A stretch of DNA of 64,000 nucleotides from Solenopsis invicta. Its lineage: Eukaryota; Arthropoda; Insecta; Hymenoptera; Formicidae. The stretch covers positions 28,785,275-28,849,274 of the forward strand of contig NC_052664.1 of the NCBI RefSeq assembly GCF_016802725.1, given 5' to 3'. The translations under genes and the position numbers were made by a program. Under the pieces are notes generated by a model. That model was given only the letters and a program-made list of their open reading frames with translations, made no database searches and was not told the origin of the DNA. Position 1 is the stretch's first letter. Each line of letters begins with the position of its first letter. Below are positions 37,601 to 52,600 of the stretch, piece after piece.

Positions 37601-40600
37601 AGTTCGATCTACGCAGTTATTTCTGTTCCACATCAATCACACGAATCATTCTAATAGCGAAGAAAAACATTGCATACTCAAGCGGCTTAGAATAAATTCG
37701 GACAAAGCGTGATGCCGATGAATTACCACTCGTGTGGACATTCCAATATTCGCGTCGCGCGATTCGCATTGGGAATCAAACACGCGGATTATTCTGATAT
37801 TAATAAAGGTAAATCGTTTTTAAATCACGAGCGCTAAATTGCTTATTAATTAATTTTTAAAGCTCGCTTATTAATTGATTTTTAAAGAACCGATAACAAC
37901 TGACATCTCTAATATTATCTCCTACTTTACAAAATAAAAAAGAAGAGCAAATGTAAAAAAAAAAATAATAATAGATAAACCTAAAGATCATTGATACTCG
38001 AGAATTGCACGTACATTAAATCATTAAAAGTCATGTTGTTTTGACGGAAATCCAATTCGAAATAGAGAGAATTACGATTTTCTTTTAATGCAAAGTGATC
38101 GTGGAGAAGGTTCCGATGGTGAGAAAATTTCAAGAAGCTGACTGCTCTCCGAAAATTAATTACCGCACAAGGAAGGGTTCGCTTTATATGCGTGTCTCGG
38201 CGATACGAATCCGAGATCAAACGCGCGAGTTTTCGGACGGAAGTTTGTGACGCAGGTGCGCGCCGTCGTTCCCTTATCTCGACGCGATTAAGCTTCGTCG
38301 GCTTATATTATCGATTTCTGAACGGGATTCGTTATCTGCGCTCCGTACGATGCGCATGCTGTGCGGACTCACGTTATGGCGCCAGGAAACCTTGTAAACC
38401 CAGGGATTGGACTTGATGTTGCACTCGAAGTAAACGTCGATACCCTCCCGAATAGCGCTCGAATTCAAATTGCTGCCAAGCTCGAGGGTAACCACAGGCT
38501 CGTCTGAAAACAGAATCGACACATCAAAGCTAAAGCGCGTGAAATGTGGCAGAATGAAAGACGTCGCTTTAATTACAGTAATTGACATTATTAGTGCCTA
38601 GATATCGATCTAAAGAAGAAGAAAGGAAAAAACACGAAGAGTGGACGTTTAGATAAGGGAGGGAAATTAAAACTTTTCTTTTCGCGCATTTTCATGCTAA
38701 CCAATTGCGACAAACTTTATCTATTTAATTTATCTTACGCGAAAAGAACGCGATTCTACTTGTGAAGTTAAACAATTTAGCTAAATACAAATCTGAAAAT
38801 AATCATCATTAAAACGGTTATGAAAAATGTTCAAGTGTAATGAGCAAGATTGCAGAACGTTCTGACATTCTAGCAGCTAGTTTAAGCGTCCTACATTATT
38901 ATGGTGATGGTCTAACAAAATTACTTCCAGACCTCGAGAGATCTAGCCAAATTTTTTTAGATATTTCAGTAAAACCGTTCTCTCCGTGTACATATAAATT
39001 TTATACTAAATTTATAACATTATGGTAATTAAAATTATGGTAATTGCAACCAATTTTTTTTCTCTCTCAGCAAGTACAATTCTCGGCGCGAATACATTTT
39101 TCGACATTCTCGTAAATAAATGGTCTACCGCATCGAGAGTGCCGGCGCATTTTTCCATTGAGAGATCGTCGTTCGATGTCCGTTCCGCGGTATTATCTTC
39201 ATGGAAATAAAAAAAAAAAAGATCGTTTCGAATGTTACTTATGATTCCTTTCGCGGTAGCGCCGCCGCGAATCCGATAATACCGATTCGCGGATTCGCGC
39301 TCACAATAAACGCAGTAAAAGTAAATTTCCTCACCCCCCGTTCCCAGCACCGCCCGCCCCGTGGAATTACTGGCGAACGCGACTAATGGAAAAAACCGTG
39401 GAAAGACGAGAAAATGGGACTGCCAAGGTAGTCGAGGTGGTGGAAACGCGGCGCGTAATCGGACTGAATCTTCAGCGCGGTGGATCGGCATGTGCCATTA
39501 ATTTCCACGCGGACCTTCTCTCGCTCTCCCGCTCTCTGTATCTCGTTCTCTTTCGCTCGGACCGGTTAGGGGAAAACTTTTATATTGGACAGTGAAATCA
39601 CGGCGTTAATCCCGGCCGGCTGCAACGTCCGACTGCGACGCTTCGCGGCGATTCGTCCTGCAACTTTGCGTATTAATGGCGTTAGAAAGTTGCGCCGAGG
39701 GTGCAATTTGGACTACGGCGCGGACGGCATCGACATTCGACGGACGACATGACCGTTGGGCCCACACCAATCTCCCCCGCGCACCAATAAATTTGAAAGA
39801 ATGTATTCAACACAGAAAACTGTCGAATGTACGCCCTTTCGGTTATCGATAACGGCGATGAATCGAGGAAAGTCGGAACGTGCAGTGGGATTGAAAGAAA
39901 TTTTCAATTGCGAACAACAGCCGTGATATTGATTGGAAATATTGTTTTTTTCTTTTGTTTTTTTATCAAAGATGATTAAAGATTTTCTATTGACAGCTCA
40001 TTAACGCCCCGCGGCATGTATAAATTCTCTCCTTTTTCTTTCTAACATTTTTATTAAATATTTTAAAAAATTATGTAAAAGATTATTTTAATATTAAAAC
40101 AAAAAAATTTGTGTACTTTTCTGATCATTTCTCCGAATAACTAGTAAACATTTGGAAATAGTTGTAAAACTCTGTTTTTGTAATACATAACGTAAATTTA
40201 TTTATTTAAAACTTGAGGGGAGGCGAGGGGTCAGTAAACGTTTCTACAACTGTTTACAAAATTTTAAACGTGTCCTTGTTAAATAATATTTTTTAAAACA
40301 TTGTCACGATAACTTATTTAGTTTTAATCCAATTGACTCAAAATTTTTAAAAGATACTTATAACATGTTTTTCTTTCGTCCGACTTATGATCAAATAAAA
40401 ATTCTAACTTTCGACTTTTCCGATAAGAAAATATCTCGAAAAAAAGAAACAAAAAAATTAAAAATTTTTTTAAACCTTGCTGCTTTTGCACAGAAATCAA
40501 TTTTTTAATGTGGTGGTAGGTACAAAAACTGCATTTATATAGATCAAACATGTTTTAATTTTTTATTTCAAATATATATCAAATATAATTGATAAAGCTT

Positions 40601-43600
40601 GAATGGCAATAATAAATGGCAAATTATTTTTCGTAATGTTTGAAAAAATGTGTAAAGAACATTCAAATATCAAAGAATAAATATACTAAGTTTTTAGCTT
40701 TTTCTTAAAAAAAATTTCCAAAAAAGGGCGTACAAAAATGGTGCCAAAAGCGAAAGTCCCCTTAACTCAAAATTAATGTCAAATTAAAAAAAAATTATTT
40801 GCTTATGCTTTCGAGTTTTAAATTACGAGTTTTCTTTGATCCTCGATATTAAAATGTGTTATAGAATTTTTCTAGAGGAAAAAGCAGCTCAAGCAAGAAA
40901 TCTATTGCTACAAGGGCTTCAGCGTTACGATCTTTGAAATGAAGTACGTAACCGCTACGATGTAGATAGACTTGATCCCAACGGTAAATGTTGTTGCGTT
41001 TTACGCAAACAATCCGCCGATAGCGACGAGATCCAAAGTACAAAGAACGATTTAGAGAAGTAGATTCTCGATTGAAATTTTAATGTTGACTTTATGCAGC
41101 ATACGTACGACGGTATGCATGCGCAATGTGCCTATAAAAATATTACATTGATGGAAGTTTCTACTGTGCGGTCGCATACGCGACGTGAAATTGCGAGGAC
41201 ACCCCTGGTGCGTTTCTATGAAAACACTCACGGAGTATATCGAGCTTCCATCCTTCCTCCATCTCCGAGTCCGGAATATCTGGCACGCTGGCGCGACAGT
41301 AGAGGAACTTTCCGGCGTCTTCGATACTCGGCACGAATGTGAGGATGCTGGTTGTTACGTTGCCGTCGGGACTCGTCTGTTGGCGAGATTTCATGAATTT
41401 AAAACAGTTTACTGAATAATTTAATAATCGCGGTATGTATACACATTCCGAACCGCCGTCGTGATCAGATTAGAACCACTAGATGACAGTGATTACGCCG
41501 ATATTGGACCTATATTGGCCAATTACGGCGCCAATATTCGTACCTCTAAAGGATTATAACTGTCACATTGGATATAAATTGAAGTAACGTGAAAAATAAA
41601 TTGTGTTATACTTCTGAAATATCTATTTTAGAGGAACACATAAAACAGTATATTAATTATAATGACGACATTGACAAACAAATTGTGTAAAAAAATTCTT
41701 CTTCTCTCTCTCTCTCTCTCTCTCTCTCTAATGAAGATAATAATGATATAAAAATTTCTTTATTTTTTATAGTTTTGTAAATATTGACAAATAACTGGTT
41801 TTATATCAGGCAGTTTATCACGAAAATGCGATATTTGTGAATAATTAGTTTGTTGTTTGAAACAATTCTTCGTGCATATATTAACGTTAAATTGATTTTA
41901 TTAATTTTCAAAGAGTGAGAGAATAAATTAAAAAATAATGACGGAAACGTTATATAGAAGGGTTTTCGGGACATGTGCCACGTGTGATTTATGGGAGTGC
42001 ATTAAATCGCCGACAATCTATTTTAAATCGTACCGTCTCCCGTGCATTTCGCAGTATCACGTTCCCTTTGGACCATATGATCGTCGGGTTTGGTCTGGCT
42101 CCGACAACCTCGCAACCTATCTCGTAGGTCTTGCCGGCGCTAAGTGGACGGTTCTCTCCTTGAATCCGGACCCAGAGCGGTTTCACTGTAAAAGAGTGTG
42201 TCACACTCGGATTTAAGCACCCATCGATCCGTGCACGGGTTGTGAAGCTAATAGAAATTTCTCTGTTAAAGACTTAATCCACTGATGCTTCTCGGATAAA
42301 TTGTAACAATCGATTCGCGATGATTTTTAAGCATCGATTTGAAATGTGATAATTGAATTAAATTAATAATTATGAAAACGTCAACTTTCCTCCACAAGTC
42401 GTTTCTTCATTTTATAATGAAGCAATAAATTATATGCCTCTTTTCTTTTTCTATAACTATTTTTGCTATTAGAGATTTTTGCTACGCGAATCAAAATTTT
42501 TTAATGCTGAATCAAATCGAATTATTAAAGCACAATTTTTAATTCAAAATATAATTGTTGTAGGATAGAATTTTAATGCATAGAATAATAGAATACTATC
42601 GTGATTTGCGGTTATTCTATTAAAAAAAACTTACATTCTATTGATTTTTTATTTTTTTAATTTTTTTTTAAATAAAAAGTAATTGCTTCATTTATATTTT
42701 CTTTTCCATATAAAACAGAATAAAATCTATTAAATAAAATTGTTACTTTTTTTCATTTATTCTTTAGATTGCAACAGCAAAATATCTCTTTGTTGATACT
42801 CACAATTCATATCGAGTGACACCGAACTTGATATCGGTGCTACCATATTGTTATTCGTGGCTTGACAGGTCAGAAACGCACGCAAATGTTCGCGGCCTAA
42901 CTTTTCCAATTGCAGCACGTTCCGGACCCTTTTAGCATCAACGGTCTCGTAGCTGTTGTCCAGTAGAGCAGTCCCCTGCCACCATGTCACTCGTGGTTGC
43001 GGTCGCCCTGAAGAAACATAAGGGTTCGGAGTGGTGAATATACGTCGGTGCTACGTTACGCAACAGCGCTAATGGCACTCGCTCGGCGTATAATCACATC
43101 TCGACTTAACGCTCCGTTATACAAGCAGAAATATGAAAATTAAAATCTTTATAATGACGTTAAAATCATTAGCGAAGTTTGTAGATTCGTAATTTTTAAT
43201 TTCAAAATAGTATGTGCAATGAACACAACGTGGTTACACATTAATCTTTCCTTAACTAACCATCTATTAAACGTACTTTTTTATAGCATCTCTTTTGTAT
43301 TAGGAGAAGAATTTTTAATTGCCATTTGTTGTAATAAAAAACAACTATTTATCGTAATTAAAAAAAAATACACACATACATTCATGTATCATTAGTGTTT
43401 ATGAATCAAAAAGATATTATTTTTATTATTTAATATAAAGAAATTACGTATTTTAATCTCTTTAAATGTAAAAAAAAAATAGAAATTATTTTATTTTTCT
43501 TTGACAACGTATAAACTATATGCCTCTATATATCTCTATCGTCTCTTTTGTTGTAATTATTGCAAAAACTCGTTGTCGAAATTTATTTTGTAAAATTTTA

Positions 43601-46600
43601 AGTTTATTATAAAAAATTAAATTTTTCAATAATAATAATTAGAAATGTAACAAATTTATGTAAATTATGTTTCTCAGAAGAAAAAAAATTTTGAAAACTG
43701 GTATTTTTTACAAAAAAAAATATTTTGCTAACAAATAATGCTACAATAATTTTTTTATGCAAAGAAAATATATTTAAAAAATAAAAAATACGTAACAAAA
43801 TGAGACTAAGATAAAAGAGTTCATTAATAGATGAAACAACAAGTAGTGTTATAAATTATTTTGAAACTTCTTAAAATTCTATCGATATTCAGTGTTCAAC
43901 CAAATTAAAAAACGTTCAAGAAACGTTGGAGCTTCTTGCATCACCAAGATACCTTGCTTTATTTTTATTTCACCGCTATATTCGATATTTATACGTTGTT
44001 TTACCTCCGAAGGCATTATCTTTGTCGTTCGATATTCAAGACGCGAGATTACGTGTAATACGTTCGCCTAAAGTGTCAAAGAAATAGAGCCGTGCATTTA
44101 TTTTGCGTAACTCAAGTACTGCAAGTCGTGCCAACGACATGGCGCCTGAGCGTTATAGAAGGCGAATGCACCGAAAGTGCATCGACGCGTCATGCACTTA
44201 CCACCGGCGGCGACACACGTGATATTGAGAGACGCTCCTTCGCTGTACGGGCCAAGGATGTAATGGGGAATATGAGACCTTCCGTCTTCGTCCAATATGC
44301 TAAGCTGCTCCGGCGGTACTGTAATAATTTTCACAGTATATAGATAAGAAGCTCTTCATTTTTTTCTCTTATTCGAGGTGTCTACGGAAACGCGTATAAG
44401 GGGACTGGGCGAAGGTGAGGAGTAAACCAACTTGCGCAACGACGTGTCAATCCTATAATGTCACCTAAGAAGATGAAACGCTGCTGCGACTGATATTATA
44501 ATGTTAATAAATCTCCATATAGTGCAAATAAAATTCGCAATGAGAATGAGAGAAATCTTTGAAAACGTAACATTTTTTAAGTATTATTAGAAAATTAGTA
44601 TTTTGAAAAAAAAAATTTTTTTTTTTTTCATACAAATGCTTTCAGTTAAGATATTAAACTGACACGAAAACTGCTCCATTGAGATTTTTAAACTGCTAAA
44701 TTTGAATCTAAAACAAAAATCTCTGAATTCAAAATGGTAATTTTAATCTGACGGAATTAAATAAAGAACGTGAAAAATTCTAACAGAAATGTACGTCCAC
44801 TGCACGAAATTGCAAGTATGCGCCGTACAGATACCTTAGCAGCACGCAAAGTGTTAATGAAGTCGAGAGAATGGCAGTAATTATTGTTATCAATTTAATT
44901 CCGACCTCATCTTTGTAATGGTGCCACACGTATTCCACAGAAAAGAATTTAGATAAAACGGCACATTTCTCTTCTATATAAAAAGATTTTACATATAAAA
45001 GAACAAGAAAAAAAACATGAACAATAAAACAGACATGAAAACGTCGCGGATATCAATTATTTTTAAAGATTGATATGAGAAATGAATTATTTGCGTATAA
45101 AAAATTAATTTTTTTTCCAAACAATTATGTTTATTTTTCCCGATTAATACCTCAAGTTGGATTTTCATTTCACACGCGTATAAAAATTCGCGATACCACT
45201 AATAACGTTAATATTCGTTTCGGTGTGTAACTGCCAGCCCGAAATGCGAGGTAAATCAATTTGCATCACGATGTATCAGTCTGCGTCGTCACGTACCGCC
45301 TTTACCATTAAGGGGGTGTTATTTCTAAGATAAAAAATAAATTTTAATGTAACGGTATGGAGCGGAGGGGCTCTGTGTCTATCCGCTTGGTATTATCGGC
45401 CACGGTCACGTAACCGTTCTTCCATTAAGGGAAACGTTACTCTAACGCGATGCAAAAGAAAAAGTTAAATGCAGCCGGTGAACTATTTTGAAAGTGCGCG
45501 CAGGTGCGCGGATATCGACTATTTGACAATAACGATGTCGATTATATTAGATAACGGAATGACGAGTGGAAATATCAAATTGATCAACGTAATCCCGAGG
45601 TGTATCGTACTATCTCGTGCTTCGGAATTCAATTATTGAAAATTTTTGATGATCCCGATGATATGTTTGAACAATTTTGATTATACACAGAAAGAGCACT
45701 TTTGCAACAGTTGAGAGAAAAAAATTCCTAAATTTTAATAAATATTTATTCAAATGATACTAATAAAATATTTACTTATAGTACATAAATATTTACTTTA
45801 TAAGAAAAAAAATAATACTTTATTAGTGGTTTTTGTACTAAATATATATTTACATTCAATAAATATTTCATCAGTACTATTCGAATAAATATTTATTGAA
45901 CTTTAATGATTTTTCCCACATTGTAGACAATTTTGATAGTCCAAATAAAATATTTTCTGTGTTTGACAAAAAATTTTTATTGGACTATGCAAATTTTGCA
46001 TGCTGTAGTAAAATCGTTCTTTCTGTCATAAAACTTCCGGAAGTTCGTTCGATTTATTGACTGATAAAGGACCTCGCATACAACCACGTAAGAAATTGGC
46101 TCCCGGTGAATTTCGTTCACTTTTTGTAATTTTGTAGTTTACGTAACGCCAATAAAAAATGTCAATAAACAAAACTCTCTAGGCACTATAGGTAATTTAG
46201 CTTGCAGAAAAGAACGTTGAAAGTTGAGAACTTTTAAAATTACAATGCTAAAACTCATATTTTATAACTCTCGGGGTATGTTAATAAGTAAAACAGCCTA
46301 AAACTCATCATAAAGATGTCTGCTATTTGAATCCCATCCTCAATTACCCGTTCATAAAGTCGATTGCTAAATCTAATAATTGCACAGCATGATTACACTG
46401 AATTTAATAATCAAGAGATGTGATCTCCTAATTAATAATAATAATAATAATCATAATTCTATTATCTTGAGCTCTATTTAAAAGATTTGATGATGGATAT
46501 TATATATTTTCATGCCTCGCATGCTCTAAATACTATAAGATTCTAGCAATATGAGAGTGATTCGAAAATGTATATTTTATATATTTAATATGTTTTATTG

Positions 46601-49600
46601 CCATTGTACGAAACCTTTCAGGATAAACGTTCCGAAAGTTTAGATCAGTACCGTCTGTGCGCAGTATACAGCTAGTGCGTTTATGAGAAAAATCAAGAAC
46701 ACGTATCGAAAGTGTTTCCGAATGTTTTTAGATTGCTTATTTCGATGTTCGTTATCAGAATTATCAGATTCGTTTGTAAATAAGGTGTATAGAAGTAATA
46801 CGTATTCAAAGAAACGCGCCGCGGTCCTAAGAAAGTTACAAAGGAACGTGCCTCGCTTCCCTTTATTGTCGAGCGCATCTTATATTCAGGTCAATGCGGA
46901 ATATCGTTTAGGAACTCACTGATGACCGTTAGATTGACTTTGCTGTTGCGCGTCGGCGACTGCTTGAAGTCGACTCTGCATCGGTAAACAGCTGCGTCGC
47001 TCTCGCGAACCTTTTCCAAAGTGAGTTTCGCGGGGGTTTCGGAGTGCTTAAAGAACGCTCGCCCTTCTAGGCTGGGATCCTGCCAGTGATTCCCTTGATC
47101 CGGGCCGTCCCTCGATCTTGCGTCGTAGCTACAACAAAAATCAAATTAAATTTTATTAGACGATGCGTTTATTATGAAACACAAATTTGATAAATCACTT
47201 AAAGTCAACAGCACATAATTCGGTTTTAATATTTTAATATTAATATAGATGGAGAATACAAATTATTGGAGCTTATTAAAATTCTTGAAGCTACCGTGAT
47301 AAGACAATGTATTATACACACAAAAAGAACGGCTTTGCTAAAGTATCTGAAAATTTAGTTGGATACAGACCTAAAAATAATTTTGTTAAACTACATAATC
47401 GTAATTATCAAAATAATTATAAAGGATGATGAGCAATGCAAGAAAAAATTTTGGCATTCTAGTAACTAGTTTGAGCGCTCTACATAATTATTTTGATGAT
47501 CTAACGAAATTATTTTACCGAAGACCTGTATCTAAATTTTTAGATAAATACAGGTTTTCGGTAAAAGACTAAGGGACTTTGGTAAAACCGTTCTCTTCCT
47601 GGAGATACGACAAAACGCAGGATTATCATGCAGTAACGGTGACTAGCTCACGTACCACAATATATTGTATTTATGATTTCGCGTTAAAAAAACCATCGGA
47701 AGTTTATCTATAAAAAGCCGTAAATAAGAAAAGCTCCCGCGCCTATTATTTTCCCCTCTTTTTTCTTCAATACTCACTAATGCGCGTCATCGTGTTTCTC
47801 GGACAGGCGAACGTATAGAGAGAAACTTTTATATTGCCCCTATTAAACTCTCACGAGACGGTCAATCGAGAAAAATGCCCCGACGTGGCGTAGTTACCGA
47901 AGAAAAGTACAGAGTCACGCAGGATTCTCGTAGCACTTTGCCCTCTAATATCGGCCCTTTTACGTTAGCGCGCTGCCCTCGCAGAATTTCTATCGGCGAG
48001 CGGCGAACAGAAACGAAGCTAACTGAATTTATGCGGCGTCGTTGTTACAAAGAAATTTTCCAAAGAAATTTGCGACGGATCGGGGTCATAATGAAATTCC
48101 TCGGTAACTTTTCCGAACTCATTATTGTGCTTGAGCGAAATTTTCGATGAAGCTTAGACCCGGCATATATTTTACATTAAAACGGTAATTTTTCTTCGCA
48201 TAACGTTTACGCATTATTATTGCCTGTACACTGAGCATGTATACAATATCCCGGATTTTAATTTTAATTAAAGATTTTCAAATCTCTTTGATAAAATATT
48301 ATCAATGATTTTTGAGCTTCATTGGAGCTTGAATTAAGTGATCAAGTTATGAACAAAGTTTTCAGAGCCCAATTAAATAGCAAAACTTTAATGTGTACTT
48401 AAAGTTAGATAGTTTTTATTTTTTTTAATTTTAATTCAAGATTTAAAGGTGCCAACACATTTAATGTCAATTATTATTATAATTATTTAGTGTTTTCTTT
48501 AAGAGAAATTCGTCAAACCCTTTAGCAAAATCGAGCTCAGTGTTTCATAAATGCGGTACATGAAATTTCAAAAATAGTTTGGAACGGTTTTAATTTGAAA
48601 CAGCTAAGTTAATTGTTGTTAATTTATTCCTTTAATTCTCCTGAATTAGATTCGCACCGCAAGGAGATCTAAAGCGAATGCGATATGTACTCGAGGTAAT
48701 AATTAACCGCCATAATTTCCTTATCTCTTCGAACGTATACGCTTCTAATGTGCAGTACAGTCCTGGGTGCATCTCATAGCAGTTTCTGCGATTCTGTCAG
48801 CGTTATTATACCATGGCGTCAGCTGTACGCCACGGCATTCCGTTATCGCGGAACTTTTAAGCGTGCTGTGGTAGACATTGTGTCTGCATATCGGCGCTCA
48901 TATTTTCCTTGGGATTTGGAGCAGTCGACTTTGTGAACGTGCATGAGAGTTTTGTGTAATATCTAATTAACTCCCAAAAAAAAAAACCGAAAAAAAACTG
49001 GACCTATTTATAAGCCAAATAATTAACAGAATATCGCAAAGAAAATATTTTCTATATTAATAATATTATACAAGCTTTTTTATATCAATATAATACTAGA
49101 TATTATTATTACAAACAAAATAAAGATATATGAAGATCGGCCAATAATATTAGAGCAATAATATTAGATGGAAATAATAAATAATTCAAAATAAATAAAC
49201 ATTAAGTCGTAAAGTAAAAATCTATATCATAATAAAAAAATAAAAAAAAATAATGTAAGAAAAGAATCATTTGTAGTCGCCATTTTCATATAAAATATAA
49301 TCGTGAATTATTAAGACAAAATTAAAAAATTGCATAATTAAACATCCGTTGATCTTTACATCGATGAAAACTGCTAGAGAGAACTCCATTGACCTCGGCA
49401 AGCAAAATCTATTGTTATCACAGAACATATTGAAAGGGAGAAGACAAAATCAACAATTTTTATCGTGTTTTTAACGTTAAATTTAATAAATTATGCATTT
49501 AAGAAAGTCAGTTACTATAGAGCTATTTTTTTTTGGAAAGATCAACTTTTATAAGAATTTTAAGAAATTTTAACTACGTTCTCTTGAGCAAATAAAACGA

Positions 49601-52600
49601 TATTTATTAATGCTTCTGCACATATTTTTCACTTTGAAAAGAAGAATCGGCGTAGCAAAAATATAGTTCCAGATTTCAAAGTTGTACTGAAAGGAAATTG
49701 GAGGATTGATTTCATTCGAGGTGTGACGAATGTTGCTCTCGTTCGCGTTGCACCTGCTCAGGTGCGGGTGCATCTCGAGGCCGGAGAAAGGTTCGCCGTA
49801 CGGAGCGATATATGTGCGAGGTAGTTTCCTGAAACCGGTCCTTGGAGGACGTTCATACTTTTATATGACTCGCGCTGGTTCGCCAAGGCGGGTTACAGCG
49901 TCAGCCGAGCGTGTGAACGCTCTCGCTTGTCCGAACGATTTTCTGCGTCTTCGATTTTCTGGAGCGCCTTGCTCCGGTCTTTTGCTAAACGGTCGAGCGA
50001 TAAATTACGTTAATCAAAAAGGACACCGGGTGTCGTGATGAGACAGCATACACAGGGGATATATACAAGGTTCCTTAATGAAGTGTATGTTATCATCGTT
50101 TTTGTCATTAATTTGAAACGCATTTCAAGCCGCGTCAATTTCATTCTGACTATTATTTCTCGAATTATTGCTACTTCCTTCAGAACTTCTTTTATCGAAT
50201 TTCGAAGACCAATTGCGGTGCGATAAAAGAAAAAAAAAATGATACAATATATTTCAAAGGAGCCATAAATATTTTTAGTTTTATTGCCTATTTAAAGCCT
50301 ACTAAATCGAATTTATCGCATGTCATATAAATATCGTTTTATGTAATGCAATATAATAGACGTAAAATGTGAATCGCTTAATATAAAATATAATTTGTAA
50401 TTGCAATCTGTTACAAATATAATTAATTACGAACATTATTATTCGGCATCGTTTACAAACGCGTTTATATCTCCCATAGACATTTCAACAGCAACGAATA
50501 GAGTAATCGCATGTTGGACATGCAAGTACAAAGGATTACTGCACTGCAAACAGATGAGAGATGCACATCACGTGCAGAACGTGTCACGCTTTTGCATTTC
50601 CTTTGTCGACGTTGCAGCATCGCTTTGACTAGCTTCCGAACTATTATCGGTAATCTTCCTTAATTATTTGCCAAAAGGAAGTCGACCACAATCACACACT
50701 TTGAGACGAGAATCTCATTACGACATACGACTTTTCGCGAGCATTATATTACAGAGCGTCTTAAAATTGCCGGAATCTTCTCATTTGCTGATTCGTCGAC
50801 TAATTTAGACGTGACTCGTTTGATTTTCAAGAATCATCATACAAAATGTTTTTTAAATAATTGCAGTCGTTCTAATATTAAGAGTTGCAATTTAAGGGTT
50901 TATTCTACTTTATTTAATCTAAAGAAGAACATGTTTTTAATAAAAAAATATTAAAGCAATTGAGATGTAACTTTTGAAGAAATATTTATTAATTTTTACA
51001 GATTATGGTGATATTTTTTATTTTTTATTTTTTTGGTTGCAGAAGCGTTAAAATAAAATAAAAATCTTCTAAGTATAATTTTTAAAAAATCACCATTTTG
51101 TTAATTTTTATTTTTTAACATCGATTCTCTAGTTCATCGATGCATAACCTCGTATAAATTACAAAAATTTTTTTGTTTTTACGTTTCGAGTCAATGTAAT
51201 AAAAAATATCGTCATAATTTACAAAAATCAATAAATATTTCTGCAAAAAATGTATCCAAACTGTTTCAATGCTTTTCTATGAAAAAAATTCTTGAAAGTA
51301 AGCCTTTCTTAGATCCAATAAATATAAACCGGAATATCCTTTTAAGATTTAACCCTTCATTTAATATTAAGCGAAGAGAAAATCGTCGAAAGAGATAATC
51401 TATCAAACATTCACACTTCGGATAATTTATATAAAAGGATGACAGTCAATAATTTAAGATATATGCTCGTATATTTGTATACAAATACATTATGGCTTAC
51501 ATTTATTTTCGTTCGTCGGAAATCCGATGGCGATGAGTTTCGAGTCGTGGCAACCCGAAGCCGAAGAAACGGACGAAGATAAATCAATTGGCGCGAGAAT
51601 CGAACGAGCGGCGAGCGTATCAAAAAACAAGGCCACCGCGGCGCGACGAAGTACTTCGTCACGGAGGTCGGGAAAGACTTTCAACTTAATAAAACCGCAA
51701 AGTGCCGGCGGGATAACGGGATAGATACGCGCGTCTCCACGCGCGTCTTCATGCGCGTGTCAGAAGAAATAATATCGTATCCATAATTTCGCCCTGGGAT
51801 ACCTTTAAGCGCTTCAATTCATATATCAGAGTCGTCGGGAGAAGCGACGTGCTCGCGAGAGGAAAAGGCGACTGAGAAAGAAAGAGAGAGAGAGAGAGAG
51901 AGGGGGGGGAGGGGAGAAGACGTGGCGCAGAAGGAAAAGAGGGAGGAAGGGACGACGCAGAGGAAGACAGGAAGAAATAAAGGGTAGCAGCCAATTCGCT
52001 ATATGGACCACCCTAGGGGGAACACTCCGACGCGCGAATAGATATACACTAATGTAAGTGTGTCACGGGGTTGGGTTGCGAGCGCGAGGAAAATATGGGA
52101 TTCCTGGCATCGCCTCGTTTCTATGCATAAACCGCGATATCAACTGGCGGAATAAGAGAATCGAGCGGACGCTTCCGCTCGTAGGAAGGAAAAGGTGAAG
52201 GAGGATGAGGAAGAGAAAGAGGAGGAGGAGGAGGAGGAGGAGGAAGAGGAGGAAGTGGAGGGCTGAGAGAATGCGTGTGCACCTTAATCCGTGGGGTTTT
52301 CCCTGCGATCGAGAAGCCGCCTCGATCCGAGGCAACGAGATTAACTCTTTTCCCCGTTCCCTCTCTTTCAATTTCAGAGTTAGAGCACACATTAAACTGC
52401 AGCTCAAACGACGTGTGGCTCGATACGCTTAGAGACTTAAATTAATTTATTTATTACCGTTCGACCCCCACGGATTTATTACTTTGCCCGAGCAATCAAC
52501 GCAGCGATTTAATCAAATTACGTAATAATTGTGCTCCCTTCTTCGCCGGGTATTAATTCTCGTGCGCGTGATTTTGTGCAGACGCATCGATTGTACGCAT

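Noticed and set aside
39012..39491. 159-residue minus-strand open frame in intron f-g
   Set aside because: No recognised domain, no flanking splice sites that fit the gene's frame, and the gene joins cleanly without it.
41481..41565. Small palindromic stretch with TGACAGT at both ends
   Set aside because: Pairing breaks down between the GATATTGG core and the ends; too weak to call an element.
49730..50038. 102-residue plus-strand open frame with a hydrophobic start
   Set aside because: Opens in a GC-rich intronic patch; no domain, no splice or promoter context. Chance frame most likely.
51749..52407. Leu/Ser/Pro-rich and Arg-rich predicted peptides
   Set aside because: Produced by GA and GAG low-complexity tracts; no coding signal.
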